Origin: Neptunicella marina
GTDB taxonomy: Bacteria > Pseudomonadota > Gammaproteobacteria > Enterobacterales > Alteromonadaceae
DNA length: 64,000 nucleotides
Reading direction: 5' to 3'
Assembly: GCF_014270035.1 (NCBI RefSeq)
Contig: NZ_JACNEP010000008.1
Location: 88,674 to 152,673 of the forward strand
The notes under the pieces were generated by a model. It was not told the DNA's origin, searched no databases, and saw nothing but the letters and a program-made list of their open reading frames with translations. A program made the translations under genes and the position numbers. The first letter of the stretch is position 1; the number at the start of each line of letters is the position of its first letter. Of the stretch, positions 46,640 through 55,512 are shown in pieces.

Positions 46640-48682
46640 CTAGGCTGCAATACCTGAATGTCTTAACAATGCATCCACTTGTGGTTCGCGACCACGGAAA
46701 GCAACAAACAATTCCATTGGTTCGCGGCAGCCACCCATTTCCAGAATATGGGTCAGGAAGTCATGACCGGTTTGCTGATTAAAAATACCTTCTTCTTCAA
46801 ACCGGCTGAAAGCGTCTGATGACAATACTTCTGCCCACTTATAACTGTAGTAACCAGCAGCATACCCACCGGCAAATATGTGACCAAAACTATGTTGGAA
46901 ACGGTTGAAAGCAGGTGGAATAATCACCGATACGTCTTTGCGCACGTCATCTAAAATACGCGTTATCTGGTTGGTTTCACTGGCATCAAAATCATGGTGC
47001 AATTTAAAGTCAAACAAACTGAATTCTAACTGACGTACCATTTGCATGGCAGACTGGAAGTTACGCGCGGCCAGTAATTTATCCAATAGATCCGCAGGTA
47101 GTGGCTCACCTGTTTCTACATGGCCGGAAATTATTGCCAAGGCCTCACCTTCCCAACACCAGTTCTCTAAAAACTGACTTGGCAGCTCAACGGCATCCCA
47201 TGCAACACCATTAATGCCGGAAACACTACCAACATCAACCTGAGTCAGCATGTGGTGAAGGCCATGGCCAAACTCATGGAACAAGGTTAGTACTTCGTCA
47301 TGGGTAAACAACGCCGGTTGATCACCAACCGGGCCATTAAAATTACAGGTTAGATAGGCTACTGGTGGTTGCAAGGTGCCATCTACACGACGGCGTCGAA
47401 CCTGACATTCATCCATCCAGGCCCCGCCGCGCTTATGTGCTCTGGCATATAAATCCAGATAGAAGCTACCGCGTAACTGGTTATTTTTATCCAGAATGTC
47501 ATAGTAGCTAACGTCCTTATGCCATACATCAACATCATCACGTTTAATAATCTTGATACCATATAAGCGTTCAACCACTTCAAACAATCCGTTAACGACT
47601 TTAGGCTCGGGGAAATAAGGGCGTAACATTTCATCGGAAATCGCGTATTTTTGCTCTTTGAGTTTTTCGCTGTAATAGGCGATATCCCAGGCTTTTAAAT
47701 CACTGTGCTGGTATTGCTGTTGGGCGAAATCACGTAATTCCTGTAAATCAGCTTGTGCTTGTGGCTTGGAGCGTTTGGCTAAATCTTCTAAAAAGCCAAA
47801 CACTTGTTCTGGAGACTCTGCCATTTTGGTTGCCAATGACAAAGATGCATAGTTATCAAAACCAAGCAAGGTTGCCAGCTCACTGCGAAGTTGCATGGTT
47901 TCCTGCATGATTGGGCCATTATCCCATTTACCGGCGTTGGGTCCCTGCTCTGATGCCCGGGTGCTAAACGCTACATAAAATTCTTCGCGCAAATCACGGT
48001 TATCTGCGTAGGTCATTACCGGCAAATAGCTTGGGAAATCCAGCGTAAACAACCAACCATCCAGCTCTTTTTGCTGTGCAGCTTGTGCTGCTGCATCTAA
48101 CGCTGATTGTGGTAATCCGGAAAGTAAATTTTTATCTGTAATGTGTTTTTGCCAGCCTAGCGTGGCGTCCATAAGGTTGTTAGAAAAGGTGGATGATAAA
48201 TCGGACAGGCGGCTTTTAATTTCACCGTAACGCTGTTTTTTATCTTTCTCCAGTGCGATACCTGATAGTTCAAAATCGCGTAAGGTATTGTCGATTACTT
48301 TGCGTTGTGCCTCAGATAACGCTGCGAACTCATCACTGTCTTTTATCTGTTTGTAAGCTAAATACAGTGGCTCATGTTGGCCAACAAATGTGCTGTATTC
48401 AGATAACAGGGGCAGGCAGGCATCATGGGCATTACGTAATGCGTCAGAACTTAAAACCGAGTTTAAATGTGAAATGGGTGACCACAAGCGGCCTAATTTA
48501 TCATCACTTTCTTCCAGAGGGGCAACCAGATTATCCCAGGTATAGGTTTGGTTGGCATTCAAACAATCCTCAATGTCCTGCTTACACTGCGCCAGGGCTT
48601 GTTTAACATCGCTGACAATCGTTTCCGGATTAATTGATGAAAATGAAGGTAAAGACGAAATGTCTGAGGTGTTTGTTTGCAT
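46640..48682 (-). CDS. prlC: Oligopeptidase A (M3 family)
   Basis: 680 residues from the ATG at 48682 (MQTNTSD); an earlier GTG at 48694 was not chosen. It agrees with E. coli OpdA/PrlC along its length. Zinc motif HEFGHGLHHML with the third ligand Glu in VELPSQFLENWCWE. Other family blocks: SPISHLNSVLSSDALR, QRYGEIKSRLSDLSSTFSNN, GPNAGKWDN and IFAGGYAAGYYSYKWAEVLSSDAF. It degrades short peptides, including cleaved signal peptides. Single gene, cytoplasmic. Confidence 0.96.
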   Translation of the reverse strand: MQTNTSDISSLPSFSSINPETIVSDVKQALAQCKQDIEDCLNANQTYTWDNLVAPLEESDDKLGRLWSPISHLNSVLSSDALRNAHDACLPLLSEYSTFVGQHEPLYLAYKQIKDSDEFAALSEAQRKVIDNTLRDFELSGIALEKDKKQRYGEIKSRLSDLSSTFSNNLMDATLGWQKHITDKNLLSGLPQSALDAAAQAAQQKELDGWLFTLDFPSYLPVMTYADNRDLREEFYVAFSTRASEQGPNAGKWDNGPIMQETMQLRSELATLLGFDNYASLSLATKMAESPEQVFGFLEDLAKRSKPQAQADLQELRDFAQQQYQHSDLKAWDIAYYSEKLKEQKYAISDEMLRPYFPEPKVVNGLFEVVERLYGIKIIKRDDVDVWHKDVSYYDILDKNNQLRGSFYLDLYARAHKRGGAWMDECQVRRRRVDGTLQPPVAYLTCNFNGPVGDQPALFTHDEVLTLFHEFGHGLHHMLTQVDVGSVSGINGVAWDAVELPSQFLENWCWEGEALAIISGHVETGEPLPADLLDKLLAARNFQSAMQMVRQLEFSLFDFKLHHDFDASETNQITRILDDVRKDVSVIIPPAFNRFQHSFGHIFAGGYAAGYYSYKWAEVLSSDAFSRFEEEGIFNQQTGHDFLTHILEMGGCREPMELFVAFRGREPQVDALLRHSGIAA

Positions 48683-48862
48683 AAAACCGGTCACTTATTT
48701 TGACTAATGATGCGCAATGAATGGGGACAAAAACGCAAAAATCAAGTGACTATCTGTTTGTGAAACTGATTACAAATTAGATCAATTAGTGTCGAATTTG
48801 GTCTTTTTAACTGAGTGCTATTCCCGTAATGTTCACGGCATTTTATTTCACAGGAAAACTCG

Positions 48863-49678
48863 ATGAATCAGGCAGTTAAAATAATAAAAGGCTTATGCGG
48901 TGCAGCACTCACTATTGGTTTGTGTGCTCAGGTTATGGCTACCGTGGTTGAAGTACGTACTACACAGGGAAATTTTCAGGTAAATCTGTTTGACCAGAAA
49001 ACGCCAAAAACCGTGGAAAATTTTCTGGCTTATGTTAATTCCGGGGCGTTTTTCAATACGGTTGTTCATCGTTCAGTAGACGATTTTGTGATGCAAACTG
49101 GTGGATTTCAGTTTGAGGATGACTTTCCATTGGTTGAAGTAACAACTGCCGCAGCCGTTCAGAATGAACCGGAATTATCAAATGTGCGTGGCACACTGGC
49201 GATGGCAAAACTGGGTGGTGATGCCAATAGTGCAACGTCACAATGGTTTGTCAATTTATCTGACAACAGCAGTAATCTTGATGTGCAAAATGGCGGATTC
49301 ACAGTATTTGGCCAGGTATTAGGGGATGGAATGGACGTTGTTGATGCCATCGCTCAGCTTCCTGTGTTTAATTTATGTCCGGCTCAGAATCCACAGTGTG
49401 CGCTGGCGAGTATGCCGTTACAGGATTTTACTTCTGAAGATGCAAATAATAGTGTTGAAATAAAAGACGAGAATCTCGTTCTTATACAAGATGTAGTGGT
49501 AATAGATGCGGATACTAATACTCATCCTGAACTAACACCAAAAGCTAACACTTTGATAAAAAACAATAATGGTTCATCAGGTGGTGGAAACTCAGGTTCT
49601 GGCTCTGGAGGTGGTAGTTTAAGTTGGTTGGTCGTGCTGGCTGCTGGAGCCCTGTCATTCAGACGCTGGAGGAAGTAA
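48863..49678 (+). CDS. Exported cyclophilin with GlyGly-CTERM tail
   Basis: 271 residues. Signal peptide ending in VMA before TVVEVRT. Cyclophilin-type peptidyl-prolyl isomerase domain (about 27-190): GNFQVNLFDQKTPKTVENFL, FFNTVVHRSVDDFVMQTGG, GTLAMAKLGGDANSATSQWF and FTVFGQVLGDGMDVVD. Then a linker and a C-terminus with Gly/Ser repeats, GGGSLSWLVVLAAGALSF and RRWRK: the Gly-Gly, hydrophobic helix and basic end of a GlyGly-CTERM signal, which rhombosortase cleaves in Vibrio and Shewanella-type bacteria, usually for type II-secreted proteins. It lies 180 bases from opdA, divergent. Confidence 0.85.
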   Translation: MNQAVKIIKGLCGAALTIGLCAQVMATVVEVRTTQGNFQVNLFDQKTPKTVENFLAYVNSGAFFNTVVHRSVDDFVMQTGGFQFEDDFPLVEVTTAAAVQNEPELSNVRGTLAMAKLGGDANSATSQWFVNLSDNSSNLDVQNGGFTVFGQVLGDGMDVVDAIAQLPVFNLCPAQNPQCALASMPLQDFTSEDANNSVEIKDENLVLIQDVVVIDADTNTHPELTPKANTLIKNNNGSSGGGNSGSGSGGGSLSWLVVLAAGALSFRRWRK

Positions 49679-49696
49679 GCTAACCCGTGTTGTATT

Positions 49697-49727
49697 AAAA
49701 CCGCTGACGTTAGTTAGCGGTTTTTTT
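49697..49727 (+). terminator. Rho-independent terminator of the cyclophilin gene
   Basis: Stem AAAACCGCT-GAC pairing with GTT-AGCGGTTTT (49697-49708 with 49713-49724, one G-T pair), four-base loop, then T7. Located 18 bases after the stop. Confidence 0.92.
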
Positions 49728-49807
49728 GTCCTGCTTTTATTACTTTTTGATATTGATATACGTTAAAGTTAAAGACATAACGAATAAAGTTAAACAGGAC
49801 AAATGAA

Positions 49808-51157
49808 ATGAATCATTTTGATTACATCTGTATTGGTGGCGGTAGTGGCGGTATAGCATCGGCTAATCGTGCTGCAAGGTACGGTAAAAAGGTCGCCATT
49901 ATCGAGGCCAGTCAAATTGGCGGCACATGCGTTAATGTGGGCTGTGTGCCCAAAAAAGCCATGTGGTTTGGTGCTCAGGTTGCAGAGGCAATTAAGTTAT
50001 ATGCACCTGACTATGGTTTTGACGTTACCCTGAATGAATTCAGCTGGCAAAAGCTGGTTGAAAGCCGCGAAGCCTATATTAAACGTATTCATGGCTCTTA
50101 CGATCGGGTGCTGGGTAATAACGGTATTACACTTATTAATGGTTTTGCCCGCTTTGTTGACGCCAATACGCTGGACGTTGATGGTCAAACCTACACCGCC
50201 GAGCATATTTTAATTGCTACAGGTGGTCGCCCAACTATCCCGGATATTCCTGGTGCGGATCTGGGAATCGATTCCAATGGTTTCTTTGCGTTGAGTGAAC
50301 AGCCTAAACGATCGCTGGTGGTTGGTGCCGGGTACATCGCTGTTGAGCTGGCCGGTGTGCTTGATTCACTCGGCACAGAAACCCATTTAGCGGTACGTAA
50401 ACATGCGCCATTACGACAGTTTGACCCAATGTTAAGCGAAACTCTGGTTGAGTTGATGGCGGAACACGGCCCTACCTTGCACACTCATAGCACGCCACAA
50501 AAGGTCGAACGTAACGTTGATGGTAGCCTGACGGTCTATTTCGATAACGGGAAATCACTGGAAACCGACTGCCTGATTTGGGCTATTGGTCGTGTGCCTG
50601 CCACCGATAATATTGGATTGGAAAATGCCGGTGTTGAGTTAGATGATAAGGGTTATATCAAAGTCGATAAATATCAAAATACCAGTGCAGCAAATGTTTA
50701 TGCGGTGGGAGATAATATTGGTTACGTGGAACTGACGCCAGTTGCAGTTAAGGCCGGACGTTTATTGTCAGAGCGTTTGTTTAACAACCAAATCGATGCG
50801 CATATGGATTATGACCTGATTCCAACCGTGGTATTTAGCCACCCTGCAATTGGTACGATTGGCTTAACTGAACCTCAAGCTGTTGAGCAATATGGCGAAG
50901 AAAACGTCAAAGTATACAACTCTAGTTTTGCAGCTATGTATACAGCGGTCACCCAGCATCGTCAGGCAACTAAAATGAAGCTGATCTGCGCTGGTGAAGA
51001 GCAGAAAGTAGTGGGGTTACATGGTATTGGGTTAGGGATGGATGAGATCCTACAAGGTTTTGCCGTGGCTATGAAAATGGGCGCAACTAAAGCTGATTTT
51101 GATGCCTGTGTGGCGATTCACCCAACCAGTGCTGAAGAGTACGTTACGTTAACTTAA
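49808..51157 (+). CDS. gor: Glutathione reductase Gor
   Basis: 449 residues, almost the length of E. coli Gor (450). FAD-binding [14 protein letters not shown]; redox-active [16 protein letters not shown] with Cys41 and Cys46; NADPH-binding [28 protein letters not shown], the second FAD motif; and the C-terminal interface [11 protein letters not shown] with the catalytic His. It reduces oxidised glutathione with NADPH. Good ribosome site ACAGGACAAATG. Downstream is a non-coding stretch of 313 bases. Confidence 0.96.
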   Translation: MNHFDYICIGGGSGGIASANRAARYGKKVAIIEASQIGGTCVNVGCVPKKAMWFGAQVAEAIKLYAPDYGFDVTLNEFSWQKLVESREAYIKRIHGSYDRVLGNNGITLINGFARFVDANTLDVDGQTYTAEHILIATGGRPTIPDIPGADLGIDSNGFFALSEQPKRSLVVGAGYIAVELAGVLDSLGTETHLAVRKHAPLRQFDPMLSETLVELMAEHGPTLHTHSTPQKVERNVDGSLTVYFDNGKSLETDCLIWAIGRVPATDNIGLENAGVELDDKGYIKVDKYQNTSAANVYAVGDNIGYVELTPVAVKAGRLLSERLFNNQIDAHMDYDLIPTVVFSHPAIGTIGLTEPQAVEQYGEENVKVYNSSFAAMYTAVTQHRQATKMKLICAGEEQKVVGLHGIGLGMDEILQGFAVAMKMGATKADFDACVAIHPTSAEEYVTLT

Positions 51158-51470
51158 TATAACCTGTCGTTACTGCTCAGGGAGCAAACATTTAATCCAT
51201 TGGGCTGGTTGAATATAGGGTTAACTCATTTTCAACCAGCCAGAATTGCTAATCTTGTTTATTTTCCTTTTATCTTCGACATGCGCTAATTATTTCAGGA
51301 TATTCTCGCCTGATTGAAACTTATCCTTTCATTCTGTCTTGACTCTATATCAAGTGCAAAATTCAGCTATTATCTTTTAACGGTTTGATTAACAATAATT
51401 CAGTCAGCATTCAGATAGTTAGCGTAGAGTTAAGCCTGTGAATAAACCGTTGTAACTGTAGGAGTCACCC
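51158..51470. other. Intergenic region gor-DUF3016, with long hairpin
   Basis: 313 bases without a credible gene. It contains a perfect 11-bp inverted repeat, GGCTGGTTGAA at 51203-51213 and TTCAACCAGCC at 51231-51241, with a 17-base loop and no T run on either side. The rest is AT-rich and must include the promoter of the DUF3016 gene; no clear consensus was found. Confidence 0.6.
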
Positions 51471-51995
51471 ATGAAAAAATTTAACGCCAAGTGTTTAACT
51501 GTAACTGCGTTACTTATGGCTTCCGCGCCGGTTTTTGCTCAGGCTGAATTGGACATAGACTGGCAGAAGCCGGATGAATATCGTGATGTAAAGCCTGTTT
51601 CGCAAACTAAAGCAAGTTACCAAAAACATGTGTTTAAAACCTTAGCTGAAGAACTCACAAAACAGCTTGAGGACTTACCTGATGGTTATAAGTTAAGCAT
51701 GACGGTAACCAACCTCGATTTAGCTGGTGAAGTGTGGCCGGGCATGATGGTCGGAATAGATACCAGCTCTGATATTCGTCTGGTCAAACAAATGGACATC
51801 CCACGTATGGATTTTAGTTATCAGCTGACAGACGCCTCAGGAGTGGTGGTTAAAGAAGGTGATGAAGAGCTAAAAGATATGGCTTTTATGGACAGAGGTA
51901 GCCGTATTGGTTCCAGACAACCTCTTTATTATGAAAAAGAAATGCTGAAACGCTGGGTTCGCGAAACCTTTAGCGATTACATGACCAGGAAGTAA
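51471..51995 (+). CDS. DUF3016 periplasmic protein
   Basis: 174 residues. Signal peptide ending APVFAQA. The mature part begins with IDWQKPDEYRDVKP and continues with LPDGYKLSMTVTNLDLAGEVWPG, the family pattern of DUF3016, with a final EKEMLKRWVRETF helix. Function is unknown; members are small exported proteins of Alteromonadales, Xanthomonadales and others. Strong ribosome site GTAGGAGTC. It is single and convergent with the PriC-like gene through a shared hairpin. Confidence 0.8.
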   Translation: MKKFNAKCLTVTALLMASAPVFAQAELDIDWQKPDEYRDVKPVSQTKASYQKHVFKTLAEELTKQLEDLPDGYKLSMTVTNLDLAGEVWPGMMVGIDTSSDIRLVKQMDIPRMDFSYQLTDASGVVVKEGDEELKDMAFMDRGSRIGSRQPLYYEKEMLKRWVRETFSDYMTRK

Positions 51996-52003
51996 TATGT
52001 GTT

Positions 52004-52029
52004 GGAAAGCCTAATTTTTTAGGCTTTCC
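52004..52029. terminator. Hairpin between convergent DUF3016 and PriC-like genes
   Basis: A perfect 11-bp stem, GGAAAGCCTAA (52004-52014) with TTAGGCTTTCC (52019-52029), loop TTTT. It covers the last codons of the minus-strand gene and lacks a T run, so termination is possible but not certain. Confidence 0.5.
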
Positions 52030-52322
52030 TGCAGCTGTGCAAGCGTAGTGAAAAGCAATTCCATTTTTTTTACCACATTGGGTAATAATTCCGCTGCCTT
52101 GTTCTGGTCGGCCTGTTCAAGTTGCATCACGTCATGGGCCAGTTCTTCAACGTAAGGTTGAAAGCGTTTACTGCGTACTTCGAATCCTGCTTCATCTGCA
52201 AAAATATGTTGAAACTTACCCTTGCCTTGTTGATGCAATGACGAAAGTGCTTTGTCGGCATCCAGTGCACGGCGGTAAATAATTTGTAAGTTATCTTTTA
52301 TTTTTTCAATGATGTTATGCAT
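52011..52322 (-). CDS. Short PriC-like protein
   Basis: 103 residues, all helical. Segment FADEAGFEVRSKRFQPYVEE followed by a long amphipathic helix resembles the middle of PriC (primosomal replication protein N''), where FDRHLF-x-x-R-x-x-x-L aligns. PriC is about 175 residues and continues into a basic coiled coil which is missing here. So it is either a reduced PriC, a PriC-related protein, or unrelated. If it is PriC it would help load DnaB at stalled forks. Single gene, no operon partner. Confidence 0.45.
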   Translation of the reverse strand: MHNIIEKIKDNLQIIYRRALDADKALSSLHQQGKGKFQHIFADEAGFEVRSKRFQPYVEELAHDVMQLEQADQNKAAELLPNVVKKMELLFTTLAQLQESLKN

Positions 52323-52346
52323 GATCCAGCCAGAGTAAAAAAAGAT

Positions 52347-52373
52347 TAAAGTTTGCTAAAGTCTGGTCGATAC
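52347..52373 (+). promoter_or_regulatory. Sigma-28 (FliA) type promoter
   Basis: TAAAGTTT, eleven bases, then GTCGATAC. The enterobacterial FliA consensus is TAAAGTTT-N11-GCCGATAA, so the -35 is perfect and the -10 has six of eight, with exact spacing. It points at the small motility-like gene starting at 52496. Confidence 0.72.
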
Positions 52374-52495
52374 AGACCCGAAGGCCGGTAATTCTGCCTG
52401 CTTTTATTTAGTCTAACAAGTCTTAACCTGCGATGATTGTTGATTGCCGACGGGCAATAATAAAATAATCAAAGTGGTGATTTAGGAGATAAGGT

Positions 52496-52687
52496 ATGGA
52501 ACTACAAGGCGCTAGTGCCTCTGGAATTTCCGACGCATCTGCAGAACTTCGTGCTGCAAAACTGGCAAAAAACCAGCAAGAGCAAAACGGTCAGCAGACG
52601 CTTCAGTTGCTGGAATCAGCTACTGACGTACCAAAATCAACTTCAGCAAATCCGGCTGTCGGTTCAAATATTGATACCCACGCCTGA
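52496..52687 (+). CDS. YjfB-like small putative motility protein
   Basis: 63 residues. The layout, with an Ala-rich N-terminal helix (SDASAELRAAKLAKNQQEQN), a QLLES block and an end in VGSNIDTHA, matches the YjfB putative motility family, in which the C-terminus reads like LG-x-x-ID-x-x-A. Its function is not known; the family is associated with flagellar bacteria. Ribosome site TTAGGAGAT is good. A sigma-28-like promoter 123 bases upstream agrees with a motility role. It ends two bases before the convergent epmB stop. Confidence 0.6.
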   Translation: MELQGASASGISDASAELRAAKLAKNQQEQNGQQTLQLLESATDVPKSTSANPAVGSNIDTHA

Positions 52688-52688
52688 T

Positions 52689-53714
52689 TTACGGATGAAG
52701 TCGTAAGTCCATAGGCGTTTTTCCGGGTTGGCCGCCAATTTCTCTAACCAGTTTTGGCACCAGGTATCCCGGTAAACGCCTAATCAATTCCGCCATAATC
52801 TTACGTGCTTGTTGCTCAGACACATCATAGTGTTGTGCGCCTTGCACCTTATCCAACATATGCAGGTAATACGGCAGAATATCCGCCTCAAACAGTTTTT
52901 CATTTAACTCAAATTGCGCATCAGCACTGTCGTTAATATTTTTAAGTAATACCGCCTGATTCAACAGTGTCACGCCTGCCTGTTTCAATCGCTGGGCTGC
53001 CTTTGCCACGTGCTGATCAATCTCATTGGCGTGATTAATATGCAATACCATCACAGGTTTTAAACGACTACTGGTAAACCAGTTAAGCAAACTATCATTG
53101 ATACGTGATGGGATAACAACTGGTAAGCGAGTATGAATGCGCAGGCGAGTGATATGTGGGATAGCTGCAATTTCTTGCGTAAGCCATTTAAGAAAGTCAT
53201 CTTTTGCCATCAGCGGATCACCGCCTGAATATATCACTTCGTTAATGTTTGCATCGGCGGCTATTTGCTGCAGTATTTCGAGCCAGCCTTCACGATTAAT
53301 CTGATTGTCGGCATAGGGAAAATGTCGGCGGAAACAATAACGACAATTGACTGCACAGCCACCTTTAATAATTAATAATACCCGGCTTTTGTACTTATGC
53401 AGAATGCCGGGTTGCTGGTTGTCCTGCTCTTTTAAAGGATCGGTGCTGTAACCAACTTCGGCTTCAAACTCTTGTTTTTGGCTAAATACCTGTAAAAACA
53501 GCGGATCATTTACGTTGCCTTTTTGCATGCGTGATACAAATGGCAAGGGCACGCGCAATGGGAACAAACGCCGGGCTTTTATATCCTGAGCAAATTCATC
53601 GGGGTTAAGCTCAAGTGCCTGCAAAAGTTTTAGCGGATCATTGATACTGGCAGCTAATTCTTTTTGCCATTGTCTATCCCAAGTTTGTTCAATATTAGGT
53701 ATGATTCGCGTCAA
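52689..53714 (-). CDS. epmB: EF-P beta-lysine 2,3-aminomutase EpmB
   Basis: 341 residues, radical SAM enzyme of the lysine 2,3-aminomutase family. Cysteines 120, 124 and 127 ([17 protein letters not shown]) ligate the 4Fe-4S cluster; [10 protein letters not shown] and [15 protein letters not shown] are the family blocks, and HINHANEID follows. It turns (S)-alpha-lysine into (R)-beta-lysine for EpmA to attach to EF-P. It is divergent from efp with only 35 bases between starts, so their promoters overlap. Confidence 0.95.
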   Translation of the reverse strand: MTRIIPNIEQTWDRQWQKELAASINDPLKLLQALELNPDEFAQDIKARRLFPLRVPLPFVSRMQKGNVNDPLFLQVFSQKQEFEAEVGYSTDPLKEQDNQQPGILHKYKSRVLLIIKGGCAVNCRYCFRRHFPYADNQINREGWLEILQQIAADANINEVIYSGGDPLMAKDDFLKWLTQEIAAIPHITRLRIHTRLPVVIPSRINDSLLNWFTSSRLKPVMVLHINHANEIDQHVAKAAQRLKQAGVTLLNQAVLLKNINDSADAQFELNEKLFEADILPYYLHMLDKVQGAQHYDVSEQQARKIMAELIRRLPGYLVPKLVREIGGQPGKTPMDLRLHP

Positions 53715-53749
53715 CAGAAGTATGCTCTTTCAAGGTTAATGAGGAAAAA

Positions 53750-54319
53750 ATGGCGAATTTCAGCACAAATGAGTTCAAAGGCGGGCTTAAAATCATGCTC
53801 GACGGTGAACCTTGTAACATCTTAGAAAATGAATATGTTAAACCAGGTAAAGGCCAGGCCTTTAATCGAGTCCGACTGCGTAAACTGATTTCAGGTAAAG
53901 TGCTGGAAAAAACATTCAAATCTGGTGACACAGTTGAAGGTGCCGATGTTCTGGACACTACTTTATCATATTTGTATACCGACGGTGAATTCTGGCATTT
54001 CATGAATAACGACACGTTTGAGCAAATCGCAGCTGATAGTGCTGCTGTGGGCGATAACGTTAAATGGTTGGTGGAAAATGATGAATGTACCATTACTTTA
54101 TGGAATGGTTCACCAATTACCGTTACGCCGCCTAATTTTGTTGAGCTGGAAATCACTGAAACCGATCCCGGTTTAAAAGGTGATACAGCCGGTACTGGTG
54201 GTAAACCAGCCACGTTAAGCACGGGGGCGGTTGTACGTGTGCCTTTGTTTGTGCAAACCGGTGAAGTTATCCGCGTAGATACCCGTTCGGGTGAATATGT
54301 GTCTCGCGCACAAAAATAA
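53750..54319 (+). CDS. efp: Elongation factor P
   Basis: 189 residues. The modified lysine is Lys34 in [13 protein letters not shown]-like N-terminal domain, then two OB-fold domains ending in [11 protein letters not shown]. It relieves ribosome stalling at proline runs, after beta-lysylation by EpmA and EpmB, whose genes flank it. Ribosome site TGAGGAAAAA. The Pro-Thr repeated protease linker in this window would be a plausible substrate for EF-P-dependent translation (inference). Confidence 0.97.
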   Translation: MANFSTNEFKGGLKIMLDGEPCNILENEYVKPGKGQAFNRVRLRKLISGKVLEKTFKSGDTVEGADVLDTTLSYLYTDGEFWHFMNNDTFEQIAADSAAVGDNVKWLVENDECTITLWNGSPITVTPPNFVELEITETDPGLKGDTAGTGGKPATLSTGAVVRVPLFVQTGEVIRVDTRSGEYVSRAQK

Positions 54320-54328
54320 ATCTTTTCT

Positions 54329-54356
54329 GCCGCTTGATCCGAAGCGGCTTATTTTT
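54329..54356 (+). terminator. Probable terminator of efp
   Basis: A 7-bp stem GCCGCTT (54329-54335) with AAGCGGC (54342-54348), six-base loop, then TTATTTTT. It would separate efp from epmA, or act as a partial stop. Confidence 0.75.
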
Positions 54357-54367
54357 CTTATACATCA

Positions 54368-55342
54368 ATGACTTCAAGCAACTGGCAGCCAACTGCCTCT
54401 ATAGACACCCTTAAACAACGTGCAAAAATAATTGCTCAAATTCGCCAGTTCTTTGCTGATAGAAATGTCACGGAAGTCGAAACTCCACAACTGGCTTTGC
54501 ATGGCGTAAGCGATCCTTATCTGGTCAGTTTCAAAAGCCGCTATGTTGGACCCGAGAGTGCTGAAGGACGTGATCTTTATTTACAAACCTCGCCAGAATA
54601 CGCCATGAAGCGTTTGTTATGTGCGGGAAGTGGTTGTATCTACCAGCTAGCCAAAGCTTACCGTAATGAAGAAGGTGGCCGTTTACATAATCCAGAATTT
54701 ACTATGCTGGAGTGGTATCGAATTGGCTTCGATCACTTTGCTTTAATGGATGAAATGGCCGAGCTGTTACAAGGTGTATTGGGTTGCGATGAGCCGGAAC
54801 GCATGAGCTATCAAAAGGCTTTTATGCGTTACCTCAACTGCGATCCGTTAGCTGAAAGCCTCGAATCTATTCGCCAGCGGGTAATGGACTTAGGTGTAGC
54901 AGATTATGCCGCTGAAGAAACCGATAAAGATGCGTTGTTGCAGTTACTGTTTAATTTCTGCATCGAACCTGAAATCGGTCAGCAGCAACCATGTTTTATC
55001 TATCATTTTCCTGCTTCGCAGGCTGCGCTTGCCAAAATTCATTCAGTTGATCCCAGAGTGGCCGAACGTTTTGAGGTGTATTTTAAAGGCATTGAGTTGG
55101 CAAATGGTTTTCATGAACTTGCCGACGCTCACGAGCAGGCTGAACGTTTTGCCGCAGATAATGCAAAACGTCTGGCTCTTGGGGTTGAAATGATGCAACC
55201 AGATCAAAATTTACTCTCTGCACTTGAACATGGCTTACCTGATTGCGCCGGTGTTGCACTGGGAATTGACCGCTTAATTATGCAGGCATTAGGCAAAACC
55301 CAACTGCAAGACGTGATGGCATTTACGGTAAAAAATGGTTAA
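54368..55342 (+). CDS. epmA: EF-P lysyl-lysine ligase EpmA (PoxA/GenX)
   Basis: 324 residues, a class II lysyl-tRNA synthetase paralogue without the anticodon-binding domain. Motif 2: [20 protein letters not shown]; motif 3: [11 protein letters not shown]. The lysine-binding EFTMLEWYR and [15 protein letters not shown] are present. It activates beta-lysine and joins it to Lys34 of EF-P. It lies 48 bases after efp with a terminator-like hairpin between; all three genes for the modification occur together. Confidence 0.95.
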   Translation: MTSSNWQPTASIDTLKQRAKIIAQIRQFFADRNVTEVETPQLALHGVSDPYLVSFKSRYVGPESAEGRDLYLQTSPEYAMKRLLCAGSGCIYQLAKAYRNEEGGRLHNPEFTMLEWYRIGFDHFALMDEMAELLQGVLGCDEPERMSYQKAFMRYLNCDPLAESLESIRQRVMDLGVADYAAEETDKDALLQLLFNFCIEPEIGQQQPCFIYHFPASQAALAKIHSVDPRVAERFEVYFKGIELANGFHELADAHEQAERFAADNAKRLALGVEMMQPDQNLLSALEHGLPDCAGVALGIDRLIMQALGKTQLQDVMAFTVKNG

Positions 55343-55425
55343 GCGGTGATAAAAATAGGCTAAGTGTTGGTAAACGTGTTGCTTTTTGGATGTTTCGGCA
55401 GATAATAAAAATACAAGGAGTCGTC

Positions 55426-55512
55426 ATGTCTCTGGGTATATTTGTAGCTGCAAAGGAGCGTTGTTATGCCAGATCCTTCTACTCAGCCTGTTCAGGAACA
55501 CATGATTTTTGA
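55426..55512 (+). CDS. Small upstream ORF overlapping the PilZ gene start
   Basis: 28 codons starting MSLGIFVAAKERCY and ending in CSGTHDF. It has a strong ribosome site (CAAGGAG, six bases before the ATG) and runs past the start of the PilZ gene in a different frame, overlapping by 47 bases. It could be a leader that sets translation of the PilZ protein, or chance. No homologue is recognised. Confidence 0.35.
   Translation: MSLGIFVAAKERCYARSFYSACSGTHDF

Noticed and set aside
53695..54222. 175-residue minus-strand ORF opposite efp
   Set aside because: Fully antisense to the unmistakable efp gene, with low-complexity Ser-rich translation and no start context.
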